Shown here piece after piece: positions 1-4,285 of a stretch of 5,594 nucleotides of DNA (position 1 is its first letter; each line of letters opens with the position of its first letter). This DNA comes from Spirochaetia bacterium (GTDB lineage: Bacteria; Spirochaetota; Spirochaetia; Treponematales; Breznakiellaceae). The stretch spans positions 1 to 5,594 of the forward strand of contig BNUW01000150.1 of assembly GCA_025997655.1 (NCBI GenBank), written 5' to 3'. The position numbers and the translations under genes were made by a program. A model generated the notes under the pieces. It searched no databases. It was given only the letters and a program-made list of their open reading frames with translations, and was not told where the DNA came from.

Positions 1-1
1 C

Positions 2-232
2 AACGCTGCCGAACGGGGGATACGGCCATTTGTTATGGGGAGGAAAAACTGGGTCATGTGCGGCTCTCCGGAGGGCGCTAAAACTGCCTGCGCTCTTTAT
101 TCCCTTATCGAGACGGCCAAGGCTAACGACCTGAACCCCTACAGTTACCTGAAAACCGTTTTTGACAAAGTGCCAACCTTGGCCCCCGGCGACGATTGGG
201 GGCAACTGCTGCCCTGGAACATCACCCCCTGA
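2..232 (+). CDS. IS66 family transposase, C-terminal fragment (5' end outside window)
   Basis: The reading frame is open from the first complete codon at position 2 and ends with TGA at 230-232, giving the last 76 residues. The signature RPFVMGRKNW, then GSPEGAKTACALYSLIETAKAN (residues 22-43), then PYSYLKTVFD and the terminal LLPWNITP match the C-terminal segment of IS66 DDE transposases, where RPF.(I/V)GRKNW and a final LLPWN are hallmarks. The catalytic DDE residues lie upstream, outside the window. An ATG at 35 is internal and should not be used as the start. Whether the whole element is intact cannot be judged from here. Family assignment is very secure. Confidence 0.93.
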   Translation, partial: NAAERGIRPFVMGRKNWVMCGSPEGAKTACALYSLIETAKANDLNPYSYLKTVFDKVPTLAPGDDWGQLLPWNITP

Positions 233-635
233 TTTTTCGGGGGTGGCTGCTTTTGACGTTTACGTTTACTCCAACTACAAGCTCTTTTGTAACAGTGCCA
301 GTCCCCAATATATCTGTGTTTTTCATTGCGGTTGCTGAAAAAACATGAACACCTGTTGTAAGAGTAATCGTTACCGATGTTTGTGTTGATAATAACAATT
401 GATTATAAACTTCTTCCCCTCCCTTGGTTATAGTCAATTGGTAACCGGTTGTCTGGTTAATTAATGCTTGAATCTCCGGGTTCGTACTTGTGGTAGGAAA
501 GTTCACTATGGCTCGAGCTTCTACATTTCCTCCGGGACCATCATCATTTTTGTTTGGAAAAGCGCAACCCGCAAGAACAAACCCAAATGCCAGCACTACA
601 CTGAACATTGCCCATAAAATCTTCTTGTTTTTCAT
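222..635 (-). CDS. Small secreted lipoprotein, C-terminus probably replaced by IS66 sequence
   Basis: Function unknown. The start at 635 is chosen because AAAGGAG lies just upstream, and because from here residues 1-24 form a classic type II signal peptide: MKNKK, a hydrophobic run (IL..FSVVLAFGFV), then the lipobox LAGC with Cys24 as the lipidated residue. An upstream in-frame ATG at 680 lacks such a fit. The mature part is rich in Thr, Val and Asn, with alternating hydrophobic residues suggesting a beta-sandwich (YQLTITKGGEEVYNQ, SVTITLTTGVHVFSATAM). The protein would sit on the inner or outer membrane facing the periplasm or the exterior. The last 13 codons (residue 125 on, positions 263 to 225) lie inside the IS66 end and read as basic, non-beta sequence (KSSHPRKIRG). 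The natural C-terminus has therefore probably been lost. I do not recognise a family. Confidence 0.75.
   Translation of the reverse strand: MKNKKILWAMFSVVLAFGFVLAGCAFPNKNDDGPGGNVEARAIVNFPTTSTNPEIQALINQTTGYQLTITKGGEEVYNQLLLSTQTSVTITLTTGVHVFSATAMKNTDILGTGTVTKELVVGVNVNVKSSHPRKIRG
223..245 (+). terminator. Hairpin at the end of the IS66 transposase gene, possible terminator
   Basis: A perfect 7-bp stem, CACCCCC (223-229) with GGGGGTG (239-245), encloses a 9-nt loop that contains the transposase stop codon. A T-run (251-254) follows only after a 5-nt gap, so this is not a textbook intrinsic terminator. It may reduce read-through out of the IS, or simply be part of the structured IS end. Confidence 0.4.
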
Positions 636-776
636 AAAAACTCCTTTATAACTCCCTCTATCCGCACCGTCTTCATGCAACGCATGGCTTCGGCACTGAA
701 TATATCTTTAAGCAGGAGCAACACCCCCACATAAAACCCACTATTAGTATCACCGCTATAGTTTTCTCAAACGCCA

Positions 777-796
777 TTTATCCACGTTTATCCACG
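777..796 (+). repeat. Tandem 10-bp repeat TTTATCCACG x2, resembling DnaA boxes
   Basis: TTTATCCACG occurs at 777-786 and again directly at 787-796. Each copy contains TTATCCACG, which differs from the DnaA box consensus TTATNCACA only in the last base. A weaker third match, TTATCCAGC, lies at 837-845 at the edge of a hairpin. No dnaA, dnaN or replication gene is near, so a chromosomal origin is not implied. DnaA-linked regulation or chance are both open. Confidence 0.4.
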
Positions 797-841
797 CCGC
801 TTTCATGCCCCACACGGCATTCCTTGGCGTACCACCTTATC

Positions 842-861
842 CAGCGGGCAACCCCCCGCTG
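842..861. other. Perfect hairpin, 7-bp GC-rich stem
   Basis: CAGCGGG (842-848) pairs with CCCGCTG (855-861) across a 6-nt loop. It is followed after only 2 nt by a second, stronger hairpin. No T-run follows on either strand, so it is not an intrinsic terminator. Confidence 0.55.
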
Positions 862-863
862 TC

Positions 864-887
864 TTAAGCCGTCAAAAGACGGCTTAA
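864..887. other. Perfect hairpin, 10-bp stem with AAAA loop
   Basis: TTAAGCCGTC (864-873) and GACGGCTTAA (878-887) pair completely around AAAA (874-877). The right side continues with AAA rather than T residues, so on the plus strand it lacks a terminator tail; on the minus strand the 3' side reads GACAG. It could be an RNA processing or stability structure, a protein binding site, or a relic of a mobile element. Confidence 0.6.
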
Positions 888-947
888 AAACCTTACTGAA
901 AAAGAAAAGTGCTCCACTCCTGAAAAACTCATATCGAAATCTGAAAA

Positions 948-965
948 ATACGAGCATTCTCGTAT
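948..965. promoter_or_regulatory. Putative operator O1 of the XRE regulator
   Basis: A perfect inverted repeat, ATACGAG (948-954) - CATT - CTCGTAT (959-965). The same dyad with one mismatch recurs 61 bp downstream, centre to centre, just before the XRE gene. An isolated half-site CTCATAT lies at 928-934. Dyads of this size with a short spacer are typical of dimeric XRE/cI-type repressors. Autoregulation is inferred from position. Confidence 0.6.
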
Positions 966-1008
966 ATAAAAACAATATCCCATAAAACAGGGAATGGTCA
1001 AGGGGAAA

Positions 1009-1026
1009 ATATGAGTTTTCTCGTAT
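1009..1026. promoter_or_regulatory. Putative operator O2 of the XRE regulator
   Basis: ATATGAG (1009-1015) - TTTT - CTCGTAT (1020-1026) is a second copy of the dyad at 948-965, with the same 4-nt spacer and one changed base. It ends 9 bp before the regulator's ATG and lies inside a possible leader ORF. Binding here would block either transcription initiation or elongation into the gene. Confidence 0.6.
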
Positions 1027-1046
1027 TTTTAAGACATGGGCTTTAG
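1011..1046 (+). CDS. Possible 11-codon leader ORF overlapping the XRE start
   Basis: ATG at 1011 is preceded by AAGGGG (1000-1005) with a 5-nt spacer, a good ribosome site. It encodes MSFLVFLRHGL and stops with TAG at 1044-1046, overlapping the regulator's ATG at 1036 in another frame. The regulator itself has no visible Shine-Dalgarno sequence and an in-frame TAA at 1030-1032 just before it. Translation of the leader could deliver ribosomes to the regulator by termination-reinitiation. The alternative is a leaderless or poorly translated regulator mRNA. Confidence 0.4.
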   Translation: MSFLVFLRHGL

Positions 1047-1365
1047 AGAGAACCTAAAAGTTGAATTGCAGTTTGCCGGTATGCCCGTAAAAGAGCTGGC
1101 TGCCCGTTCCGGAATCAAAAAGAAGACCCTTGACAGTTATCTAGGCGCCAATCCGTATACCCCCTCAGCCACCGCCGCCGTCAGTATCGCCAAAGCCCTC
1201 GGTGTGTCGGTTGAATACCTGGTAGAAGGCACAGAAAATGGGAAAAACCGCCTCCGATCTTCCTTCCCCCAGGATATACAGGATATTGTCCAGGCCGCCG
1301 CCCAGTTAAACACGCGGGATCGTCAGGTAGTGCTCACTCTTGCAAATACCCTGCGAAAAAGATAG
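1036..1365 (+). CDS. XRE-family helix-turn-helix transcriptional regulator
   Basis: A 109-residue cytoplasmic DNA-binding protein. Residues about 4-64 form a Cro/cI-type HTH domain: the HTH helices are VKELAARSGIKKKTLDSYL (18-36), followed by SATAAVSIAKALGVSVEYLVEG (44-65), the usual end of the fold. A linker (66-77) leads to a short helical tail (PQDIQDIVQAAAQLNTRDRQ), likely for dimerisation; there is no LexA-type peptidase domain. The start is fixed because an in-frame TAA lies at 1030-1032 and the next candidate start would delete part of the domain. Two matching dyads upstream suggest it represses its own gene. It precedes a parDE-like pair that has its own promoter, so it need not be the TA regulator. 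Family certain, targets inferred. Confidence 0.88.
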   Translation: MGFRENLKVELQFAGMPVKELAARSGIKKKTLDSYLGANPYTPSATAAVSIAKALGVSVEYLVEGTENGKNRLRSSFPQDIQDIVQAAAQLNTRDRQVVLTLANTLRKR

Positions 1366-1373
1366 CCCTTAGC

Positions 1374-1402
1374 TTGACTTTTACTCCCTTTTGGTATATA
1401 TT
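1374..1402 (+). promoter_or_regulatory. Sigma70-type promoter of the parDE-like operon
   Basis: TTGACT (1374-1379), a 17-bp spacer and TATATT (1397-1402) give a near-consensus promoter. It begins 9 bp after the XRE stop codon, and its -10 lies 28 bp before the ParD-like ATG. It is the best-matched promoter in the window and shows that the TA pair can be expressed independently of the regulator upstream. Confidence 0.7.
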
Positions 1403-1430
1403 GCTGCTAAAGGTTATAAAAGGTGGCATT

Positions 1431-1652
1431 ATGGCTGGTACTGCGGTAAAACTTTCTTCGGATATCCTTGCGGAAGCGGATAGATATGCCCGTGTTTTTT
1501 CGCGGTCCCTTCCAAAACAGATAGAGCATTGGGCCAGAATTGGGAAAATAGCGGAAGAAAACCCGGATCTTTCCTATGAATTTATCAAAGATATCCTGCT
1601 CGCCTTGGAAGAAGCCAAAACCGGCGCCGTATCGGAATACCGGTTTGGATAA
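1431..1652 (+). CDS. ParD-like type II antitoxin
   Basis: A 73-residue protein starting at ATG 1431, preceded by AAAAGGTGG (1418-1426). An upstream in-frame start at 1374 would lie inside the promoter and is rejected. The N-terminus AVKLSSDILAEADRYARVFSRSLPKQIEHWARIGK (residues 5-39) is the hallmark of the ParD-like antitoxin family, with a ribbon-helix-helix-like DNA-binding segment and the characteristic QIEHWARIGK. The C-terminal part (PDLSYEFIKDILLALEEAKTG) should be the toxin-binding region. In such systems the antitoxin neutralises the toxin and, with it, represses the operon. Its 3' end overlaps the toxin reading frame by 8 bp or more, implying translational coupling. Family assignment is by motif recognition. 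Confidence 0.87.
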   Translation: MAGTAVKLSSDILAEADRYARVFSRSLPKQIEHWARIGKIAEENPDLSYEFIKDILLALEEAKTGAVSEYRFG

Positions 1653-1935
1653 GGAACTCAAGCTTCATTCAGCGCCGAGTTTTGACCGGGCGGTGAAAAA
1701 GTTACAGAAAAATGAAAAACTGGATTTGGATAGGGCCGTTAAAGAACTGGCGGATAATCCGCTCCTGGGAGAATTAAAGAAGGGCGATCTTAGCTCTGTC
1801 AGGGTTTATAAATTCCCTATGGTACATCAACATGCCTTTTTGGCGTATTTATATGACGGGATTGAGCCATCGCTAACCTTTATCGCCATCGGCTCCCATG
1901 AAAATTTTTACCGGGACTTAAAACCCCGCAATTGA
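1645..1935 (+). CDS. ParE/RelE-family toxin, partner of the ParD-like antitoxin
   Basis: The reading frame is open further upstream (an ATG at 1576 lies inside the antitoxin gene), but homologous toxins of about 90-95 residues begin just before the conserved S-A-P-S-F-D-R-A-V-K-K-L. TTG at 1645 therefore fits best and gives 96 residues. Features are a first helix pair (12-36), DNPLLGELKKGDLSSVRVYKF (38-58), the strand AFLAYLYDG, and the terminal IGSHENFYRDLK (82-93). The G-D-L-x-x-V-x-V-Y-K-F and HENFYRDLK signatures are typical of RelE/ParE-fold toxins paired with ParD-like antitoxins. Whether it attacks mRNA or gyrase cannot be told. TTG initiation, and an overlap that depends on translation of the antitoxin, would keep toxin output low. 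The ribosome site is weak. Confidence 0.85.
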   Translation: MDKELKLHSAPSFDRAVKKLQKNEKLDLDRAVKELADNPLLGELKKGDLSSVRVYKFPMVHQHAFLAYLYDGIEPSLTFIAIGSHENFYRDLKPRN

Positions 1936-1959
1936 CGGACAGCCCGTTCTGACTAAAGC
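1932..1959 (+). promoter_or_regulatory. Weak candidate promoter before the PIN gene
   Basis: TTGACG (1932-1937) overlaps the toxin stop codon, and TAAAGC (1954-1959) follows after 16 bp as a poor -10. The -35 is good but the -10 matches at only three positions, so read-through from the parDE promoter may be the main source of the downstream mRNA. Confidence 0.2.
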
Positions 1960-2000
1960 ACAATGAACCCTTCCCCCCTGCTACGGTTAAGAGGGTAATA

Positions 2001-2480
2001 ATGTCCGGAAAAATCCCACGGGTCTACCTGGAAACCACAATGTTCAATTTTCCCTTTGCCGATGATTCCCCGCAATTAAAAGCGGATACCTTGAAAGTCT
2101 TTGATCTGATAAAAAAGGGAAAATATGAGCCCTACACATCGGAGTATGTCTTGCAAGAAATTCGGGACACCACGGAGCAAGGCCTGCGCTTGAAAATGCT
2201 GGAATACATAACCAAGTACGAGATCAAGGACCTGGGGCAAAGCGATGAGGCGGAACGGTTAGCGGCGCTTTACCTTGAAGCCAAGGCAGTACCTGCCGCC
2301 TATCCAACCGATGCGGCGCATATTGCCATGACCGCAATCAATGGTTTAGACTTTATTGTAAGCCTGAATTTTCAGCACATCGTAAGACCCTGGACGATTG
2401 AAAAGGTAGATGCGATAAACGAGCGTGAAGGGTACAAGCATATTGGCATATACAAGCCATCGGAGGTATTGGAATTATGA
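2001..2480 (+). CDS. PIN-domain protein, VapC-like putative RNase toxin
   Basis: A 159-residue PIN-fold protein; PIN domains are metal-dependent ribonucleases and many are VapC-type toxins. Likely active-site acids are Glu11 in VYLETTMFNF (a Glu where many PIN proteins have Asp), Glu53 in EYVLQEI, and Asp104 in YPTDAAHIAM, with Asn123 in SLNFQHI in the fourth position. The C-terminus GYKHIGIYKPSEVLEL resembles the closing segment seen in this PIN subgroup (GY..I.I..P.EV). The start is supported by AAGAGGG (1989-1995) with a 5-nt spacer. The stop overlaps the next gene in ATGA, and the two are surely co-translated. In classic vapBC the antitoxin comes first; here the toxin-like gene leads. RNase activity is inferred from the fold. 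Confidence 0.85.
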   Translation: MSGKIPRVYLETTMFNFPFADDSPQLKADTLKVFDLIKKGKYEPYTSEYVLQEIRDTTEQGLRLKMLEYITKYEIKDLGQSDEAERLAALYLEAKAVPAAYPTDAAHIAMTAINGLDFIVSLNFQHIVRPWTIEKVDAINEREGYKHIGIYKPSEVLEL

Positions 2481-2719
2481 AAACGGTGCAGGATTACCTG
2501 AATGACCCCCGGCTCGTCAATGACCCGGAAATGATGAAAGCCCCCAGTGCCATACGGGAGATCCACGCTATCCGGTTAAAGCATCAGGATGAAACTAAGG
2601 GTATGACACCGGAACAGCGCCGGGCCTATATTCACGCAGGCGCCATGGCCGCTTATGCGGAGGCCGGAATCACCCCTCGCTATGTCAATCTTTCCGGGCA
2701 GGGCAGGATCCCGTTATGA
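2477..2719 (+). CDS. Small protein of unknown family, candidate antitoxin of the PIN protein
   Basis: An 80-residue soluble protein, overlapping the PIN gene by ATGA and served by GGAGG (2462-2466) 10 nt upstream. It starts MKTVQDYLNDPRLVNDPE, followed by a mainly helical core, AIREIHAIRLKHQDETKG (25-42) and MTPEQRRAYIHAGAMAAYAE (43-62), then a short tail ITPRYVNLSGQGRIPL. There is no recognisable HTH, RHH or AbrB/SpoVT motif, so it does not look like a standard VapB DNA-binding antitoxin. I recall similar REIHAIR...MTPEQRxAY proteins beside PIN genes, but cannot verify that here. Immediate coupling to the PIN gene makes an antitoxin or accessory role the best guess. It overlaps the hicB-like gene downstream by ATGA as well. 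Confidence 0.65.
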   Translation: MKTVQDYLNDPRLVNDPEMMKAPSAIREIHAIRLKHQDETKGMTPEQRRAYIHAGAMAAYAEAGITPRYVNLSGQGRIPL

Positions 2720-2922
2720 AAACTATTGAATTGCAATACACCTATTGGCAAGGGAAAGACGGATGGCTTGTTGGCTATCTCAATATTTGGCCCGATCACC
2801 TGACTCAGGGAAAAACGATAGAAGAACTTGAAGAAATGCTCGCCGACCTGTACGAGTTTTATAAAGAGGAACAGGCAGAAAATCAGGAAAAGAAAGTTGG
2901 AACCTTGAAGGTTTTAGCATGA
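2716..2922 (+). CDS. hicB: HicB-family type II antitoxin
   Basis: A 68-residue protein of the short HicB class. Residues 1-48 (IELQYTYWQGKDGWLVGYLNIWPDHLTQGKTIEELEEMLADLYEF) show the typical pattern: a first strand, a strand with GYL, D-x-x-T-Q-G-K-T, then the helix IEELEEML. This is the partial RNase-H-like fold that caps HicA. The tail (50-68) is charged and carries no separate DNA-binding domain, so operon autoregulation through this protein is doubtful. Start codon overlap (ATGA) ties it to the preceding gene; the ribosome site is weak. Its own stop overlaps the hicA start codon (ATGA at 2919-2922), although that hicA is broken. It may now be an orphan antitoxin able to neutralise related HicA toxins. 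Confidence 0.85.
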   Translation: MKTIELQYTYWQGKDGWLVGYLNIWPDHLTQGKTIEELEEMLADLYEFYKEEQAENQEKKVGTLKVLA

Positions 2923-3051
2923 AAAACGGCGTGCTTCTCAAAATATTGAGAAAGCAAGGTTGTATTTTTGTTAGGAAAAACCGATCAAATTCCCCGCCAC
3001 CCCGACATTGACGAGTTAGTAGCCCGAAGCATTATTAAAAATCTTTCGTAG
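2919..3051 (+). pseudogene. hicA: hicA toxin remnant with internal deletion and frameshift
   Basis: From ATG 2919 the frame reads like a HicA N-terminus, MKNGVLLKILRKQGCIFVR, then turns to nonsense (KNRSNSPPPRH) and stops at 3009-3011. In the next frame, from about 2977 to the TAG at 3049-3051, the sequence reads KTDQIPRHPDID followed by ELVARSIIKNLS, a good HicA C-terminus (IPRH then a helix). HicA proteins are usually about 60-85 residues with a central H-G-x-x-H segment carrying the catalytic histidine. That segment is absent, so a deletion of roughly 50 bp or more, not a multiple of three, has removed the active site. The product cannot be a functional mRNA interferase. Confidence 0.8.
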
Positions 3052-4285
3052 CCCGTACCCCCCGCACCTGCCCCCCTCCCCGCTGCCGGTAACCCCGCAC
3101 ACAGGTTTCAGCGGCCTTTTCCAGTCCTGCTTCCCCGTAAAGGAATGCCAAATCCACGGCTGTTCCCGGTGGCTGCTTTTTCAGGAACCGGTCCAGGGCA
3201 CTTTCGGTGATGGTCCTGGGCAGGGCCAGGATCAGGATGCCGCAGCCGGCGGGGGATGCAGGCAGTTCCATCGGCGTCGGCTGAGCGGGTTCCGTAGCCG
3301 CATCGGCGCCGACCGGATACGCCGCCGGATACGCCAGGGCTTCGGCAAGGGCTTTGCCCCATTCCGCCCCGGTTCCCTCAACAATGCTGCCGCCGGAATA
3401 GCCTATGGATAGCTCCATCCCCCGGCCCTGGTATTCCAGGGCGATGGCAAGGGCGTTCTCGCAGAGCATGTCCACCCCGCGTCTGCCCGCGGCGGGACGG
3501 TAGAGCGCCGGGTCGGCCAGGGTGTCCACCAGGATGAGCAGCCGGGAATGGGGGGGCGGTTCGGGCTCCCCTTCCCGGACGAAAAGTTCGTTGGAGGGGG
3601 CGTGGCCGTAGAGTTTCCAGTTGATCCGCCGGGGATCGTCTCCGGGTACGTAGGGGCGGTGATCGTTAAGGGTGTCGGTGCGGTGGTAGTGGACATTTTG
3701 CCGCTGAGCCTCGCCGCCGGACCGGATGTATACCGGGAGGCTATCCGCCGCCGCCTGGGGGAGGGCCAGAATGCGGGGACCGGAATCTGCAGACAGGGGC
3801 AGGTACAAGCGGAAAAGCCCCAGGATATCGCCGATGAAAAACCGGTCAAGGGAGGCGTAATAGGCCCCCCGCTCGGGAACCGGGAAAACGGAAGGGGTCT
3901 CCGTCTTGCTATCGGGATCAAAGAGGTGGCGGATCTCCCGGCCGTCACGGGTGCTAAGCCGTATCTCATAGCGTACCAGGATGCCGGGGAGGCGGAAAAA
4001 ACGGCGGCTTCCTGCCTGATCCCGGTTTAAAAGGATTTCACCGGTTTTTCCGGTGGGGATACTCACATTCAGCATACGGGAAGAGAGAAGCCGGGCCCGT
4101 TTGGAATGTATCAGCCGCAGGATAAGGGCGGCAATAACGGAATAGCCTAATACCGCCAGGAGAACCCCGCCCATCAGGGTCAGGGCAAGCTCCTTCCGCA
4201 GGGCTCCCGCCCCAAGCGCCAGGACAGTCAGGATGAACAGGAATATTCCCAGGTCAGACGGCCGTGATCCTGTCGATTTGCGCAA
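3035..4285 (-). CDS. DUF58 domain membrane protein
   Basis: A 416-residue protein starting at TTG 4285, inside the end of moxR, with GGGAG 7 nt upstream on the minus strand. Residues about 12-29 and 33-58 are two transmembrane helices joined by a tight loop, leaving a large soluble domain. The DUF58 signature YVPGDDPRRINWK (212-224) is followed by LLILVDT (249-255), the first strand of a von Willebrand A-like fold; the metal site is reduced (D-T-L-A-D in place of D-x-S-x-S). DUF58 genes follow moxR in many bacteria and are thought to be partners or substrates of the ATPase in envelope or stress functions. The stop lies inside the convergent hicA remnant, and the transglutaminase or VWA genes that often follow are absent. 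The C-terminal tail may have been altered at that junction. Confidence 0.88.
   Translation of the reverse strand: MRKSTGSRPSDLGIFLFILTVLALGAGALRKELALTLMGGVLLAVLGYSVIAALILRLIHSKRARLLSSRMLNVSIPTGKTGEILLNRDQAGSRRFFRLPGILVRYEIRLSTRDGREIRHLFDPDSKTETPSVFPVPERGAYYASLDRFFIGDILGLFRLYLPLSADSGPRILALPQAAADSLPVYIRSGGEAQRQNVHYHRTDTLNDHRPYVPGDDPRRINWKLYGHAPSNELFVREGEPEPPPHSRLLILVDTLADPALYRPAAGRRGVDMLCENALAIALEYQGRGMELSIGYSGGSIVEGTGAEWGKALAEALAYPAAYPVGADAATEPAQPTPMELPASPAGCGILILALPRTITESALDRFLKKQPPGTAVDLAFLYGEAGLEKAAETCVRGYRQRGGGQVRGVRATKDF

Larger units (their letters stand above)
1..263 (+). mobile_element. Right end of an IS66-family insertion sequence (left part outside window)
   Basis: This stretch holds the 3' end of an IS66-type transposase gene and about 30 bp of non-coding sequence. 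Read from 263 leftward, the probable terminal repeat starts GTAAACGTCAAAAGC; IS66-family ends are known to begin with GTAA. GTAAAC is present twice in tandem (264-269 and 258-263 on the minus strand), so the exact boundary could be 263 or 269. IS66 elements usually make 8-bp target duplications, so the flank GTTTACTC (264-271) should also border the left end. The neighbouring lipoprotein reading frame runs into the element, which supports a boundary here. Confidence 0.75.
636..1035. other. Intergenic region between divergent lipoprotein and XRE genes
   Basis: No convincing gene is present in these 400 bases. A leftward open frame at 778-975 has no ribosome site, runs through the hairpins and operator, and looks spurious. 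The region holds a short palindrome CATGC-AAC-GCATG (674-686) in the lipoprotein leader, a tandem 10-bp repeat (777-796), two adjacent hairpins (842-887), and two operator-like inverted repeats (948-965 and 1009-1026). No well-matched promoter for the lipoprotein could be picked. Confidence 0.6.

Noticed and set aside
860..869. TGTCTTAAGC shared with the last ten bases of the window (5585-5594)
   Set aside because: A 10-mer shared by chance is expected in a window of this size. It cannot be extended because the window ends.
778..975. Leftward 65-codon open frame in the intergenic region
   Set aside because: No ribosome site, passes through both hairpins and the operator dyad, and its Phe/Arg-rich composition is unlike a real protein.
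998..1010. 13-bp match TCAAGGGGAAAAT also found at 5319-5331
   Set aside because: Purine-rich, ribosome-site-like sequence. A single 13-mer match in 5.6 kb is not significant enough, and the flanks differ.
1407..1661. Leftward 84-codon open frame opposite the ParD-like gene
   Set aside because: It is the antisense of a well-supported antitoxin, with no start signal or recognisable motif.
3020..3055. Possible terminator between the convergent hicA remnant and DUF58 ends
   Set aside because: Only four-base arms (CGAA/TTCG) with a long loop; no stable stem and no T-run.
3403..3969. Long open frame (188 codons) opposite or alongside the DUF58 gene, and several similar ones to 5223
   Set aside because: GC-rich DNA gives long shadow frames. 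These show Pro/Arg/Ser-rich nonsense, while the DUF58 and MoxR frames contain all expected motifs.
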